Source of the DNA: CAVPCZ01 sp963779225
GTDB taxonomy: Bacteria; Bacteroidota; Ignavibacteria; UBA10030; UBA6906
Assembly: GCA_963779225.1 (NCBI GenBank)
Contig: CAVZWW010000003.1
Coordinates: 2,418,001 to 2,482,000 of the forward strand
DNA length: 64,000 nucleotides
Direction of reading: 5' to 3'
Made by a program: the position numbers and the translations under genes. The stretch's first letter is position 1, and each line of letters starts with the position of its first letter. The notes below the pieces were generated by a model, which was not told the origin of the DNA, ran no database searches, and was given only the letters and a program-made list of their open reading frames with translations. Below are positions 38,764 to 48,022 of this stretch, piece by piece.

Positions 38764-39309
38764 TCACGCCGGCGTGAGAATACTTCCTCTCCCGCCTCCG
38801 CCCGGGGAGCGAATGCCGGATGAGTCATTCTGCGTCCCGGCAAGCTGATTCAATCGCTCAATGGCTTCGCTCAGCTCCGCTGACTTTTCCTGCAACCGAC
38901 CTTCCCACTCGTCAATTTGAGTCTGGACCCCCTTGGAACGGCTATTGAGATCCGTGACGGAGCGTTGGGACACCCGTTGGAGATTCTGGAAATCGGACCG
39001 GGACCTCCAGGACTTCAGCGAGTCATCGAGTATCTTGAGCCTCACCGCAATGCTGTCGAGATTCGGATCCGGCTCTGTGAGAGCCCTCATTTCATCGACG
39101 ATCTCGCGGGCTTGCTGAGCCTTTGCCGCCACCTGCGCCAGAGGTATGCTCTGGGGTGAAGCAGCCAGAGCTTCTGTCGGCTTTTTCGGCGGCGATTCAA
39201 CATCCTGGGCACACGATCCCGCAGCAGCCAGGACGGAAAGGACCAGTGTGAGACATATGGTCAAGGTCCTGGTCCGGCTCAGGCAACAGCGTGTGGCAAG
39301 TATCTTCAT
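38764..39309 (-). CDS. exported coiled-coil protein, possibly a truncated mechanosensitive-channel N-terminus
   Basis: From ATG 39309 the product has about 181 residues: a signal peptide (LTICLTLVLSVLAAAGSCA), then a helical region (VAAKAQQAREIVDEM, LDDSLKSWRSRSDFQNL) and a coiled coil (QIDEWEGRLQEKSAELSEAIERL). This recalls the periplasmic N-terminal part of large MscS-type channels, but no membrane domain follows, so it may be a truncated gene or a stand-alone envelope protein. A Cys after the signal could be lipid-modified, though the lipobox is not typical. Confidence 0.5.
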   Translation of the reverse strand: MKILATRCCLSRTRTLTICLTLVLSVLAAAGSCAQDVESPPKKPTEALAASPQSIPLAQVAAKAQQAREIVDEMRALTEPDPNLDSIAVRLKILDDSLKSWRSRSDFQNLQRVSQRSVTDLNSRSKGVQTQIDEWEGRLQEKSAELSEAIERLNQLAGTQNDSSGIRSPGGGGRGSILTPA

Positions 39310-39705
39310 GGTTGGGGCACCTCGCTGCGGATCCAGTCGGTGAGCGACCCGCCCGGTGCATGCGGTGGCGAGCGGGCATGTCAACGGAAACAGCCGAAGC
39401 AGCCGGGGGGGGGCAGGTGTCCTCGCGCCCCGGGTCGGCAACCGCTCTTGAAACCTCAGAACACAGGAGTATAGAAGTTTCACGAGAAGATAGCAAGAAA
39501 AAATGCCCATCCTTCCCCGAGAAAAGGAATCAGGTCCCCATGGCTAGATTTTCCGATTGCTATTGCATATCTTCTCTCCACGTAAGAAAACAGGGTTGCG
39601 CTGCCATGCCACTTCAGAGTTGCATACGGACCTCCAGTGTGCCTCCGGCCAGGCATCCCTCGACTTTTCATTGACCATTCCCCGATCTGGAGGCTCAGAC
39701 TACAT

Positions 39706-40659
39706 ATGACCAGACTTTTTGAAGTAACCCGGGCCGGCCTCATTGAACATCGTCGGAGTGTGCGTGCTGGTTTCCATCTGCCTCACGGGTCCGTCTCCTG
39801 GTTCGTCATCCGCGCGGACGGCCCGACGTGGGACATCACACAAGAGGGTTTGCCGTTCGACGATGCTATGCTCGCATGGATCGCGGCCCCTGAGCAGCGA
39901 CCGACGTTCCGCATCAAGGGAAATCAAGCGTTTGTAGATTTCGCACTGTACAATGCGGCCAACGACGAGCACCCGGACTACGTGAGGGTAGTTATGGGGA
40001 GGAACCTCCTCATCACCATCGGCTCAACAAAGATACCCATGTTGGAGTCGATCACCGAGGAGTTCCATGATATCTCCTTCCCCGTCCGTCCGGTCGTTGA
40101 GGACATCCTGTACAACGTAGTCAATGCGATGATCGCCGCCCATGCGGAGGATGCGGCGAAGGTGAGGCGATTCGTGAATGGCCTTGCCATGAGGGTGGAC
40201 AGCGACATCTCTTCTGTGGAGGTCAGAGAAATAGTGAGGGCCAAGACCCGGCTCGATCGTCTCTCGCACGTTCTGGAAGAGCAGTCTATCGCTCTCGGAT
40301 TCGCACCGAACTTACGGTGGCGCGGGAGATCAGACCGGACACGCCTCGAGTTTGCGAACCTCCGGACGTCGCTGCGTTCACTGGAGGCTTCTATGGATAA
40401 CACCAGGAGCCGGCTGGATACAATTCATCATCAGTACGAGCTTGTGTTGCAGGAAGCATCTAATAAACGGTTGAATGTTCTGACGATCGTGCAGGCGGTG
40501 TTCGTGCCGCTGACCTTCCTCGCCGGGATCTACGGGATGAACTTCAGCTACATGCCCGGGCTGGAATGGCGGTACGGGTACTTTGCGGCGGTGGGTGTTA
40601 TGCTGCTGATCACGGCGTTTTCCCTCCGCTACTTCGCCCGACATGGGTGGTTCGAATAG
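39706..40659 (+). CDS. CorA-family metal-ion transporter
   Basis: A 317-residue membrane protein for magnesium, cobalt or zinc. The long cytoplasmic domain ends in a stalk helix (LEASMDNTRSRLDTIHHQYELVLQ, read in parts). Two C-terminal membrane helices follow, the first ended by the signature YGMNF (GMN motif) at AGIYGMNFSYMPG, the second RYGYFAAVGVMLLITAFSL. ATG 39706 is chosen over an upstream in-frame ATG because GGAGG lies 10-15 bases before it. It is the zinc-transporter-like (ZntB/CorA) type; the ion cannot be told from sequence. Confidence 0.85.
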   Translation: MTRLFEVTRAGLIEHRRSVRAGFHLPHGSVSWFVIRADGPTWDITQEGLPFDDAMLAWIAAPEQRPTFRIKGNQAFVDFALYNAANDEHPDYVRVVMGRNLLITIGSTKIPMLESITEEFHDISFPVRPVVEDILYNVVNAMIAAHAEDAAKVRRFVNGLAMRVDSDISSVEVREIVRAKTRLDRLSHVLEEQSIALGFAPNLRWRGRSDRTRLEFANLRTSLRSLEASMDNTRSRLDTIHHQYELVLQEASNKRLNVLTIVQAVFVPLTFLAGIYGMNFSYMPGLEWRYGYFAAVGVMLLITAFSLRYFARHGWFE

Positions 40660-40753
40660 CGGCTGAACAGGACAACACTCCTGCAGCCCGGCGATACCAG
40701 ACCGGGAAAATACCCGGAGCAAACCGCCAGAAACCAAGAAGGCAGCACCAGAT

Positions 40754-42718
40754 ATGAATGGGCGAGAGGAAGATACTGCAGTTCAGCTGAAGTTTGAGAT
40801 GCTCCTTACCGACATCTCGGCACGCTTCCTCAGCATGGTCCCCCGGGATATCGATGAAGAAATCGACCACGCACTGAGGGATATTCGTGATTTCTTCGAC
40901 GCGAACATGTGCGGTTTGTTCCGCATGAATTCGCAGCCTGAAGAAGTGTTTCTGACACACGTCCAGGTTACCGAAGACGTTCCGGTGGTACCGGGGAAAT
41001 ACAACTATGCTCCGACAAATCCGTGGAGATTCTCAAAATTGGTACGAGGGGAGACTGTTCTTGTGAACAATCTCGACGAGCTTCCGGAGGAAGCTAAGGT
41101 GGACCGTCGGACCACTGAGTCTCTGGGAATTCAAGCGTACCTGATCATACCTGTGCAGATCGGGGGAAAAACCCGGTATGCCCTCCATTTGGCCTTCACC
41201 AAGCGGGGCCCGTCCTGGCTGGTGCAGTATATCCCCAGATTGCGGGTGCTCGCAGAAGTTCTGGTCACAGCCCTGGAGCGGAACCGGGGGATTACTGCGC
41301 TCCAGGAGGCGGAAGTCCGCCTTGCTCTGGCGGCGGGACTGGCCGGTGCCGGGCTGTGGGACCTCGACTTGAAGACCAACACATTCTGGGGGACGCCGCG
41401 GACGAAGGAACTCTATGGAGTTGATCAGGACGAAACAGTCAGTCTCGAGAAGTTATACAGCATCGTTCATGCTGATGACGTTGGAGCCCTGAGACGGGAT
41501 CTGGAGAATGCACTGCAGTCAAGGACCGCGCTGCAAACGGAATGCCGTGTTGTGCTTCCCGGAGGAGAAACACGCTGGCTTGCCGTCCGGGGAGACCGGT
41601 CATCGGAATCATACGGCGGGGGAAGCCATTTTCTCGGTGCATCGATCGATATCACGGAACGGAAGAAGACAGAGGAAGATGCCAGGCGTTCAACCGAAGA
41701 GATCAAGCGACTGAAGGAAAAGCTGGAAGTCGAGACACGCCATCTGCGGAAGGAGATTGGCCTTTCACATTCTCATAAGGAAATCGTCGGCAAAAGCAAC
41801 ACCATCAGAGCCGTGTTGCGCCGGGTGGAGCAGGTTGCCCCGGCCGAAACGACGGTCCTGATCACGGGTGAAACGGGAACGGGAAAAGAGCTGGTGGCGC
41901 GAGCGATTCATGGCCTGGGTGGACGGAAGAACGAATTGATGGTGAAAGTGGATTGTGCTTCCCTTCCCTCTACTCTGATCGAAAGCGAACTTTTCGGCCG
42001 TGAGCGCGGAGCGTATACCGGAGCCATGACCCGGCAGATCGGTCGTTTCCAGCTAGCTGACAAGGGCACGATCTTTCTTGATGAGATAGGCGAACTGCCC
42101 AGAGATACTCAGGCCAGACTTCTTCGTGTGATCCAGGAGGGATGTTTTGAGGTCCTCGGCAGCCCGCAGACTGTTAAGGTAGACGTGCGCATCATTGCGG
42201 CGACAAACCGTGACCTGGCAAGAGAAGTCAAGGAAGGACGATTCCGGGAGGATCTGTACTATCGTCTTAATGTTTTCCCTATTGAGGTTCCCCCTCTCCG
42301 GAATCGGAAAGAGGACATTCCCATGCTGGTCTGGAGCTTCGTGGAGAATTTTTCCAGGGAGATGAGGAAAGACATTCGGCGCATCCCGAAGGAGACCATG
42401 GACGCGCTGGTCCGCTACCAATGGCCTGGAAACGTCCGGGAACTGAAGAATCTGGTCGAACAGGCATTCATCATCAGTCCGGGAGACGTGCTGATTGTGC
42501 GATTGCCGGAGGCCGGTATTGCGAATGTGAATCCTGCGCAGACGCTGGAGGAGGTTGAACGCCATCACATCCTTCGCGTCCTTGACCAGACACGTTGGCA
42601 AATCAAGGGGGCGGGAGGGGCTGCAACATCTCTGGGTTTGAATCCAGCGACTCTCTACTCAAGAATGAAGAAACTCGGCATCCCACCAAGACGTGAAAAG
42701 GACGATATATCGTCCTAG
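40754..42718 (+). CDS. sigma-54 activator, GAF-PAS-AAA+-Fis (regulator 1)
   Basis: A 654-residue enhancer-binding protein. A GAF domain covers about residues 15-180 (NMCGLFRMNSQ, YLIIPVQIGGKTRY), a PAS domain about 195-300 (GLWDLDLKTNTFWGT, HFLGASIDITERK), followed by a coiled linker. The AAA+ domain has Walker A GETGTGKE, the sigma-54 contact loop GAYTGA, Walker B IFLDEIGE and the arginine-finger region FREDLYYRL. The Fis-type HTH is GGAATSLGLNPATLYSRMKKLG. GAF domains in this class bind small ligands such as aromatics. The next gene has a matching sigma-54 promoter. Confidence 0.94.
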   Translation: MNGREEDTAVQLKFEMLLTDISARFLSMVPRDIDEEIDHALRDIRDFFDANMCGLFRMNSQPEEVFLTHVQVTEDVPVVPGKYNYAPTNPWRFSKLVRGETVLVNNLDELPEEAKVDRRTTESLGIQAYLIIPVQIGGKTRYALHLAFTKRGPSWLVQYIPRLRVLAEVLVTALERNRGITALQEAEVRLALAAGLAGAGLWDLDLKTNTFWGTPRTKELYGVDQDETVSLEKLYSIVHADDVGALRRDLENALQSRTALQTECRVVLPGGETRWLAVRGDRSSESYGGGSHFLGASIDITERKKTEEDARRSTEEIKRLKEKLEVETRHLRKEIGLSHSHKEIVGKSNTIRAVLRRVEQVAPAETTVLITGETGTGKELVARAIHGLGGRKNELMVKVDCASLPSTLIESELFGRERGAYTGAMTRQIGRFQLADKGTIFLDEIGELPRDTQARLLRVIQEGCFEVLGSPQTVKVDVRIIAATNRDLAREVKEGRFREDLYYRLNVFPIEVPPLRNRKEDIPMLVWSFVENFSREMRKDIRRIPKETMDALVRYQWPGNVRELKNLVEQAFIISPGDVLIVRLPEAGIANVNPAQTLEEVERHHILRVLDQTRWQIKGAGGAATSLGLNPATLYSRMKKLGIPPRREKDDISS

Positions 42719-42740
42719 GACGATATATCGGCTTTCTTTT
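42703..42740 (+). terminator. 28-bp perfect palindrome across the regulator stop codon
   Basis: 42703-42730 is a perfect palindrome made of two CGATATATCG boxes around TCCTAGGA. The regulator stop TAG lies inside it, and GCTTTCTTTT follows, so it can serve as a terminator. It also lies about 100 bases upstream of the sigma-54 promoter at 42831, the usual position of an activator-binding site, so it may have both jobs. Confidence 0.6.
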
Positions 42741-42830
42741 GTTCCTCTTCCTCAACCAGCCAATTCTGCCTCCACCCCTAAACTGTTGTTTCGTAGTAAG
42801 TTCCGGACATCAGACCTTCCTTTGCCGGAA

Positions 42831-42846
42831 TGGCACGCTTGATGCA
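42831..42846 (+). promoter_or_regulatory. sigma-54 (RpoN) promoter before the first ABM gene
   Basis: TGGCACGCTTGATGCA matches the -24/-12 consensus (TGGCACG, then TTGCA, here ATGCA), with the GG and GC pairs separated by exactly 10 bases. The regulator 1 gene ends about 110 bases upstream. The predicted RNA start would be about 10 bases downstream, close to the ABM start codon. Confidence 0.75.
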
Positions 42847-42858
42847 AGTTTACCAGAC

Positions 42859-43185
42859 ATGTTTCTCACCATGGTGCGGATTTTTCCCCACTCCAACGAC
42901 GAAGAAGCAGTGCGAAGATTTCTCGCGGGGGTCTTGGGGCAGACACGCGTGCAACCCGGTTGCCTTGGCTGCACGCTGGCCACGGAATACGAGCCGGATG
43001 CGCTTCTTCTTACGGAAACCTGGCAATCGAAGGAAGACCTTCTTCTGCGTCTCCAGTCGGATGAATATTCGAAGATTCTGGCAACGATGGAATTATCGAC
43101 CAGGAAGCCCGAGGTCTGCATCTATGAGATCATCAATGAACAGGGGTTGGAATTGATTGAAAAGGTCCGAATGGAGAATAGATAA
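42859..43185 (+). CDS. ABM-domain (antibiotic biosynthesis monooxygenase-like) protein 1
   Basis: A small dimeric alpha/beta-barrel protein of the ABM/quinol-monooxygenase superfamily: EEAVRRFLAGVLGQTRVQPGCLGCTL, then LLLTETWQSKEDLLLRLQSDEYSKIL, which is the typical helix-strand-helix order (quoted in parts). Members oxidise quinols or aromatic rings without metal, or act as small-ligand sensors; the substrate is unknown. ATG 42859 or 42871 (MVRIFPHS) can be the start; with the promoter only 13 bases upstream, the leader is very short. A related gene stands in the same position after regulator 2. Confidence 0.75.
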   Translation: MFLTMVRIFPHSNDEEAVRRFLAGVLGQTRVQPGCLGCTLATEYEPDALLLTETWQSKEDLLLRLQSDEYSKILATMELSTRKPEVCIYEIINEQGLELIEKVRMENR

Positions 43186-43272
43186 GGAACATTCATTAGT
43201 GGGGCGCGGCCTATCACAGGCAGGCGGCGGGTCGCCGGGCACTGAACCCAGAAACGAAGAGGAAATACAACG

Positions 43273-44034
43273 ATGAGGCGATGGTCGATCTTCACGCTGT
43301 TGATCTTTGTCGCGTTGACATGCAGCGCGCAGGATTCAACGCAAACACAGAACAGGTGGAAATTCCTTATTGAACCCTATTTGATGTTCCCGAACATGAA
43401 AGGGACTATGAGCGTTGGTGATCTGCCGGATGGAGAGGTCAACGCGAGCATCGGGGATATCTTCGAAAAGCTGCAAGCAGGCTTCATGCTCTATGCAGAA
43501 GCAGAGAATGGAACCTGGGCGTTGTCGTCGGATTTTCTCTACATGAATTTGAAGCAGGACGCTACTCCGACCAAGATCATTAATAGCGGAAGTGTCTCCG
43601 TGTCTGAAACAGCCTGGGAGCTGGCCGGTTTACGGAAGTTTCTCCCGTGGCTTGAAGGGGGCGTTGGCGGCCGCCTGGTGAGCCTCAAGGTGGATATGGA
43701 AGTTCTCCGGAATGTCGCCGGGGGAGGCACGGCCGGCCAGATAAAAGCCGAGACAAAAACCTGGTTTGACCCGCTTCTTGTCGTACGAATGAAACTGCCG
43801 GATTCCGGGGAATGGATACTTCAACTTCGCGGAGACATCGGGGGATTCGGTGTCGGCTCGGACCTGACCTGGCAGATACAGGCGTATGGTGGCTACAGGT
43901 TCTCGGATTTGTTCCAGATCACTGCAGGGTACCGCGTCCTCTCCATTGACTATGAAGATGGGGCAGACCAGGCACGTTTCCTGTATGATGTCACCACGTT
44001 TGGCCCGGTGTTACGAATTGGATTCAATTTTTGA
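43273..44034 (+). CDS. outer-membrane beta-barrel protein
   Basis: A 253-residue protein with a signal peptide (IFTLLIFVALTCSAQ), then alternating amphipathic strands with many aromatic residues (WALSSDFLYMNL, WILQLRGDIGGFGVG, FLYDVTTFGPVLRIGFNF). It ends in Phe, as do outer-membrane proteins inserted by BAM. It starts 87 bases after the ABM gene, so it is probably in the same sigma-54-driven transcript and may be the uptake channel or ligand-binding barrel for the compound. No specific family could be named. Confidence 0.65.
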   Translation: MRRWSIFTLLIFVALTCSAQDSTQTQNRWKFLIEPYLMFPNMKGTMSVGDLPDGEVNASIGDIFEKLQAGFMLYAEAENGTWALSSDFLYMNLKQDATPTKIINSGSVSVSETAWELAGLRKFLPWLEGGVGGRLVSLKVDMEVLRNVAGGGTAGQIKAETKTWFDPLLVVRMKLPDSGEWILQLRGDIGGFGVGSDLTWQIQAYGGYRFSDLFQITAGYRVLSIDYEDGADQARFLYDVTTFGPVLRIGFNF

Positions 44035-44079
44035 CAAACGAGTGGCGGGAGTGATGAACGCGACACAGGGAACTCCCGA

Positions 44080-44200
44080 GTATTGGGGGGCAGCCATCGC
44101 GCTCGCCGTGATTTCGGGGCTTCTGCGCTGACGATCTTGTGGTGCCTGGTGATCCACGGCCAGGGAATGCTCAACACGGCAGGCGAGGGAGTTGACGCAT
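44080..44200 (+). pseudogene. fragment of a BASS-transporter gene
   Basis: Frames in this stretch read AIALAVISGLL and then LTILWCLVIHGQGMLNTAGEG, which match IALISTLLTIVWCLVLYGSSMLNTAGEF of the intact BASS gene at 51515 (quoted over two segments). A shift separates the two pieces. It is a remnant of a third, lost BASS copy just before the intact one. Confidence 0.55.
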
Positions 44201-44261
44201 GTGCATCGCATGGAAAAAGCTGAAGGCCATGAAAAGCCTAATAACAGTCTTCTGAAGGAAA

Positions 44262-45122
44262 ATGCATTTGAGTGCACAGGATATGTTTGGGATTGTTGCA
44301 ATCCTCTACTGCGTAGCGAATCTCGGGTCCATGGGTCTCGAGCTCAACCTGCCCGAATCCATTAGATCGTTACGTAGCCCCCGCTTAGTAACACTTACTT
44401 TGGTATGGAGCTGGATTATAGGGCCCCCATTGGCGATTTTGATAACCAAACTTTTACCTTTGTCCGATGCACACGCCACAGGGTTACTTCTGTTTAGTTT
44501 GGCACCAACCGCTCCCATGCTGCCTATTCTCATCAGAAGAGCAAAAGCCGACATGGACGTTTCAGCCGCCATGATGCCCTTAGCGGTGGTAGGAACGGTG
44601 GTGTTGATGCCACTGATCGCACCCATGCTGATTCCCGGCGTATCGCTTAGCAGTTTCGCGCTCGCCAAACAGCTTGTTCTCACGGTGCTGCTGCCGCTTG
44701 TCGTCGGAGTTGGTATTAAGGTATATGCGAGCAAATTGGCGGATTCAATTTTCCCATATATCAAAAAACTCGCAGGCCTTACTACGCTGGCCTTACTTGT
44801 ATTCACTTTGGTAATGTATGGTAAAGAACTTCTCAACGCACTAGGCAGCTATGCTGTTGCTGCACAGGTTCTGTTCATCCTGGTGATAGCCCTGGCGTCG
44901 TATACATTTGGCTTTGGTATGAGACAAACGCAACGAAGTGCGCTTTCGCTGGGGATCTGTTCACGCAATGGAGGTGCCATGTTTGTGGCGTTCGCAGCTT
45001 TTCCTGTGCAAGACCCAAATGTGTTGGTGATGATTCTATTAGCGGTTCCGGTGCCCATCATAGTGTGGCTCATGTTGGCCCGTTATTTTGCATCCATAGT
45101 CGACAAGGTGCCAAGCACATAA
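44262..45122 (+). CDS. BASS-family sodium symporter (copy 1)
   Basis: A 286-residue membrane protein with about nine predicted membrane segments, of the bile-acid:sodium symporter (BASS/SBF) family that carries organic anions with sodium. Recognisable stretches are LLLFSLAPTAPMLPILI, AVVGTVVLMPLIAPM and the helix with GFGMRQTQRSALSLG and GICSRNGG (the conserved crossover region). Its DNA is visibly more AT-rich than its neighbours, and so is the gene after it, which suggests acquisition by transfer. It likely brings in an anionic substrate or exports a product. Confidence 0.88.
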   Translation: MHLSAQDMFGIVAILYCVANLGSMGLELNLPESIRSLRSPRLVTLTLVWSWIIGPPLAILITKLLPLSDAHATGLLLFSLAPTAPMLPILIRRAKADMDVSAAMMPLAVVGTVVLMPLIAPMLIPGVSLSSFALAKQLVLTVLLPLVVGVGIKVYASKLADSIFPYIKKLAGLTTLALLVFTLVMYGKELLNALGSYAVAAQVLFILVIALASYTFGFGMRQTQRSALSLGICSRNGGAMFVAFAAFPVQDPNVLVMILLAVPVPIIVWLMLARYFASIVDKVPST

Positions 45123-45142
45123 TTTCTCAAGAGAGACCGCTA

Positions 45143-45964
45143 ATGATGAAACTCATCAGAATGACAGGCATACTGCTGCTGAGTATTTTATTTGCAGGTT
45201 CTTCATTAGCACAGGAAGAACAAAAACCGACATCAAATGATCCGGCAGAGCTTGCAAAAACACTGGCAAATCCTATTGGAGCACTCATTAGCGTGCCCTT
45301 TCAGAATAATATGGATATAGGTATTGGAGCAACCAATGGTTCGCGAAATACACTTAACTTTCAACCAATAGTTCCGATCAACTTAAGTGAAAATTTCAGT
45401 CTGATTACAAGATATATTCTGCCTGTAATAGCACAACATGACATTACGGGCGAAGGCACTCAGCAAACCGGACTGGCTGATGCATTAGTGAGTGGATGGA
45501 TTTCTAATGCTGTAGTAGAAAATGGATTTGTATGGGGATTGGGCTCTGCATTCCTCATTCCAATTGCAACCAATGATGTGTTAGGCACAAAAAAGTTTGC
45601 TATCGGCCCAACCGCAATAGCATTGAAACAAACGAATGGCTGGACATTTGGCGCTTTGATTAATCAAATCTGGTCGGTTGCCGGCGATGAAAACAGAACC
45701 GATGTTAACCAGATGTATTTGCAGCCTTTTGTGACTTATAACTGGAAAAGTGGAACGGGATTAACCCTGAACACAGAGTTAACACAAAACTGGCAGGCTG
45801 GTACCACGACGGCTTTTGTCAATATCATGGCAGGTGGAATATTGAAGTTCGGTAATCAAATTGTTCAGCTTCAAGTAGGACCCCGCATACAGGTAGCGGC
45901 TCCTGAAGGAGGCAAATCCGATTTTGGTGTTAGAACTGCCATGATTTTTGTTTTTCCAAAGTAA
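45143..45964 (+). CDS. outer-membrane channel of the aromatic-uptake type
   Basis: A 273-residue protein with a signal peptide (LLLSILFAGSSLAQ), then a beta-barrel pattern: SVPFQNNMDIGIG, LSENFSLITRYILPVI, GWTFGALINQIWSVAG, and ending RTAMIFVFPK. The layout (a NPIGALISVPFQNN start) matches the neutral porins described as MetA/phenol-degradation-like transporters. ATG 45143 is followed by a second Met; a longer frame upstream has no signal. It begins 20 bases after the BASS gene and shares its lower GC content, so the two form one transferred uptake unit. Confidence 0.7.
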   Translation: MMKLIRMTGILLLSILFAGSSLAQEEQKPTSNDPAELAKTLANPIGALISVPFQNNMDIGIGATNGSRNTLNFQPIVPINLSENFSLITRYILPVIAQHDITGEGTQQTGLADALVSGWISNAVVENGFVWGLGSAFLIPIATNDVLGTKKFAIGPTAIALKQTNGWTFGALINQIWSVAGDENRTDVNQMYLQPFVTYNWKSGTGLTLNTELTQNWQAGTTTAFVNIMAGGILKFGNQIVQLQVGPRIQVAAPEGGKSDFGVRTAMIFVFPK

Positions 45965-46049
45965 TGAATTTCAGTTGACGCCGTGCTGCCTGCTTATTGG
46001 TCAAACAGGAAAGAAATGAGCATCATACATAACTCAGACAGCTACGAAA

Positions 46050-46232
46050 ATGAATTCAATAGATGAAGCAGAAGGCAAAACAGGAAAGGCATCCCTGATG
46101 GGCGTGCTTAGGGGTTATTTGCCCATCCTTGATTGGGGAGCCAAATATACCGGCAAGGGGTTCGGTGCACGTACTGCCGCGAGCGTTCTTGGCAACCGCG
46201 CCGGTAACGACGTTTTGGTAGGTGCGGCATGA
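46050..46232 (+). CDS. short protein, possible N-terminal relic of a SulP transporter
   Basis: A 60-residue reading frame overlapping the SulP gene by four bases. Residues LRGYLPILDWGAKYTGKGFG resemble the start of SulP transporters (RxYLPILxW) but no membrane segment follows. It may be the broken 5' end of another SulP gene, or the real leader of the next gene. Low certainty. Confidence 0.35.
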   Translation: MNSIDEAEGKTGKASLMGVLRGYLPILDWGAKYTGKGFGARTAASVLGNRAGNDVLVGAA

Positions 46233-48022
46233 ACATTTCCATTCTCTCCAAGATCCGCTGGCCCCGCCCGTTTGCGGGACTGCGGGGGATCACGCTGGCC
46301 GACGTCCCGCGGGAGCTCTCGGCGGGCGTCACGCTGGCCGCCCTGATGATCCCGCTGAACATCGGCTACGCACAGGTGGCTGGTCTGCCCCCCGCAGCGG
46401 GTCTCTACGCGGCCATCATCCCGCTGGTGGTCTTCGCCCTGCTCGCCAGCTCGCGCCACCTGGTCACAAGCCCCGACGCCTCCATGGCCACGCTGGTTGG
46501 GGCCACCCTCGTTGCCTTCGCTGCGCCCGGGGATCCGCTGCGCCTGCACTATGCCCTGGCGCTGGCCGTTCTCTGCGCATTGGTATTCTTCGTCTTCTGG
46601 ATCTTCCGGCTGGCATTTCTGGCCAACTTCCTCTCGCGCGCCGTGATGGCGGGCTTTATCACCGGGCTGGGCGTCGAGGTGTTCACCAACCAGGTCAGAA
46701 AGATCCTCGCTGCTCCCCATGTGGTGGACCCCACGTCGGGCTGGCTTCTGGCGGCGGAGAACCTCAAGGAAACCCTGGCGACCTCCTTGAATACCGAGGG
46801 CTTCTTCCTGGAGGTCCTCGCCATGTTCCACTCCATTCCGCACGCGAACCTCTACTCGGTGGCGGTCGGGGTGAGCGCCTTCCTCATCATCCGGTTGATG
46901 AAACGGTATGCGCCGAAAATCCCGGGGGCGTTGGTGGCTCTGGTGTTGCTGACGATCATCGTCGCTGTGCTTGACCTTCCGGCGAAGGGCGTCGCCGTGC
47001 TCGGCAACGTGATCCCCTCGGGCCTCCCGACGCTGACCCTGCCCAACATCCCGCTGGCCGATTACCTGCGGCTGCTGCCGGGCGCCCTGGCCATCGTTGC
47101 CATTCTCCTGTGCGAAGGCCTGCTCGTGGTCCGCAGCTACAGCAACAAATATGGCTACAAGGCTGATGGCGACCAGATGTTGTTCGCTTACGGTGCGGCC
47201 AACCTGGCCGCCGCCTTTACCGGGTCCATCGTCACGGGCAACAGCCCGTCCCGCTCGGCGGCGATGGATGCCGCCGGCTCACGCAGCCAGTTGCCCAGCC
47301 TGATGGCTGCCGGGACCATCACCCTGGTGATGCTTTTCTTCACCAACCTGCTGGCTTATCTGCCCAATGCGGCCCTGGCCGGGATCGTTGCCAACGCGGT
47401 GCTCTCATTGATCGAAGTCCACGAATTCCGCGAGCTGTGGCGGATGCGCCGTTCGGAGTTCTGGATCGCCTCGGTTTGCCTTCTCAGCGTGCTGGCCCTG
47501 GGTCCGCTGCGCGCCGTCATGATCGCTTTTCTTCTTTCGATCATCGACGTGATCCGGCGCGCGTCCCGTCCGGACACTGCGGCGCTCCTGGAAGCGCCCG
47601 ACGGCAGTCATTTTCTCCCGGTGAGCGACGGGAAGGCCGCCGGGAGTTCCGGTTTGATGGTTTACCGTTTCGGCGCTCCGCTCTACTTCGCCAACGCGAC
47701 CCTGTTCCTTGACGACATCGAGCGGTTGGTCACTCAGGCGCCCACCCCCGTCCGCTGGTTCGTGCTGGATGCGCAGGCAATGGTGGACGTTGACACGACC
47801 GGTGCGGGGGTTCTACGTCGAGCGATCACCCTACTGAAGAAGCAGAACATCACCTTCGCCGTCAGCCGCGCCGACCGGTCCTTCCGCTCGTGGCTCGAGC
47901 GGTATCATCTGATGGAATTGATTGACCCGGCCCGATTCTACCCGACCAACCGGCACGCTGCTCAAGCGTTTCGCCAATCTCCAGAGAGCGCGATTGATAA
48001 GCGTAACGAAGGAGACACTTGA
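46229..48022 (+). CDS. SulP-family anion transporter with STAS domain
   Basis: A 597-residue transporter for sulfate or related anions (or bicarbonate). The SLC26/SulP membrane domain starts with ELSAGVTLAALMIPLNIGYAQVAG (quoted in parts), and QDSVTGNSPSRSAAMDAAGSRSQ-like signature residues are seen in TGNSPSRSAAMDAAGSRSQ. The C-terminal STAS domain is the VYRFGAPLYFANATLF to VDVDTTGAGVLRRAI part. The DNA is markedly GC-rich compared with the AT-rich genes before it, which suggests a separate origin. It may move sulfite or sulfate released by the desulfinase encoded next. Confidence 0.88.
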   Translation: MNISILSKIRWPRPFAGLRGITLADVPRELSAGVTLAALMIPLNIGYAQVAGLPPAAGLYAAIIPLVVFALLASSRHLVTSPDASMATLVGATLVAFAAPGDPLRLHYALALAVLCALVFFVFWIFRLAFLANFLSRAVMAGFITGLGVEVFTNQVRKILAAPHVVDPTSGWLLAAENLKETLATSLNTEGFFLEVLAMFHSIPHANLYSVAVGVSAFLIIRLMKRYAPKIPGALVALVLLTIIVAVLDLPAKGVAVLGNVIPSGLPTLTLPNIPLADYLRLLPGALAIVAILLCEGLLVVRSYSNKYGYKADGDQMLFAYGAANLAAAFTGSIVTGNSPSRSAAMDAAGSRSQLPSLMAAGTITLVMLFFTNLLAYLPNAALAGIVANAVLSLIEVHEFRELWRMRRSEFWIASVCLLSVLALGPLRAVMIAFLLSIIDVIRRASRPDTAALLEAPDGSHFLPVSDGKAAGSSGLMVYRFGAPLYFANATLFLDDIERLVTQAPTPVRWFVLDAQAMVDVDTTGAGVLRRAITLLKKQNITFAVSRADRSFRSWLERYHLMELIDPARFYPTNRHAAQAFRQSPESAIDKRNEGDT

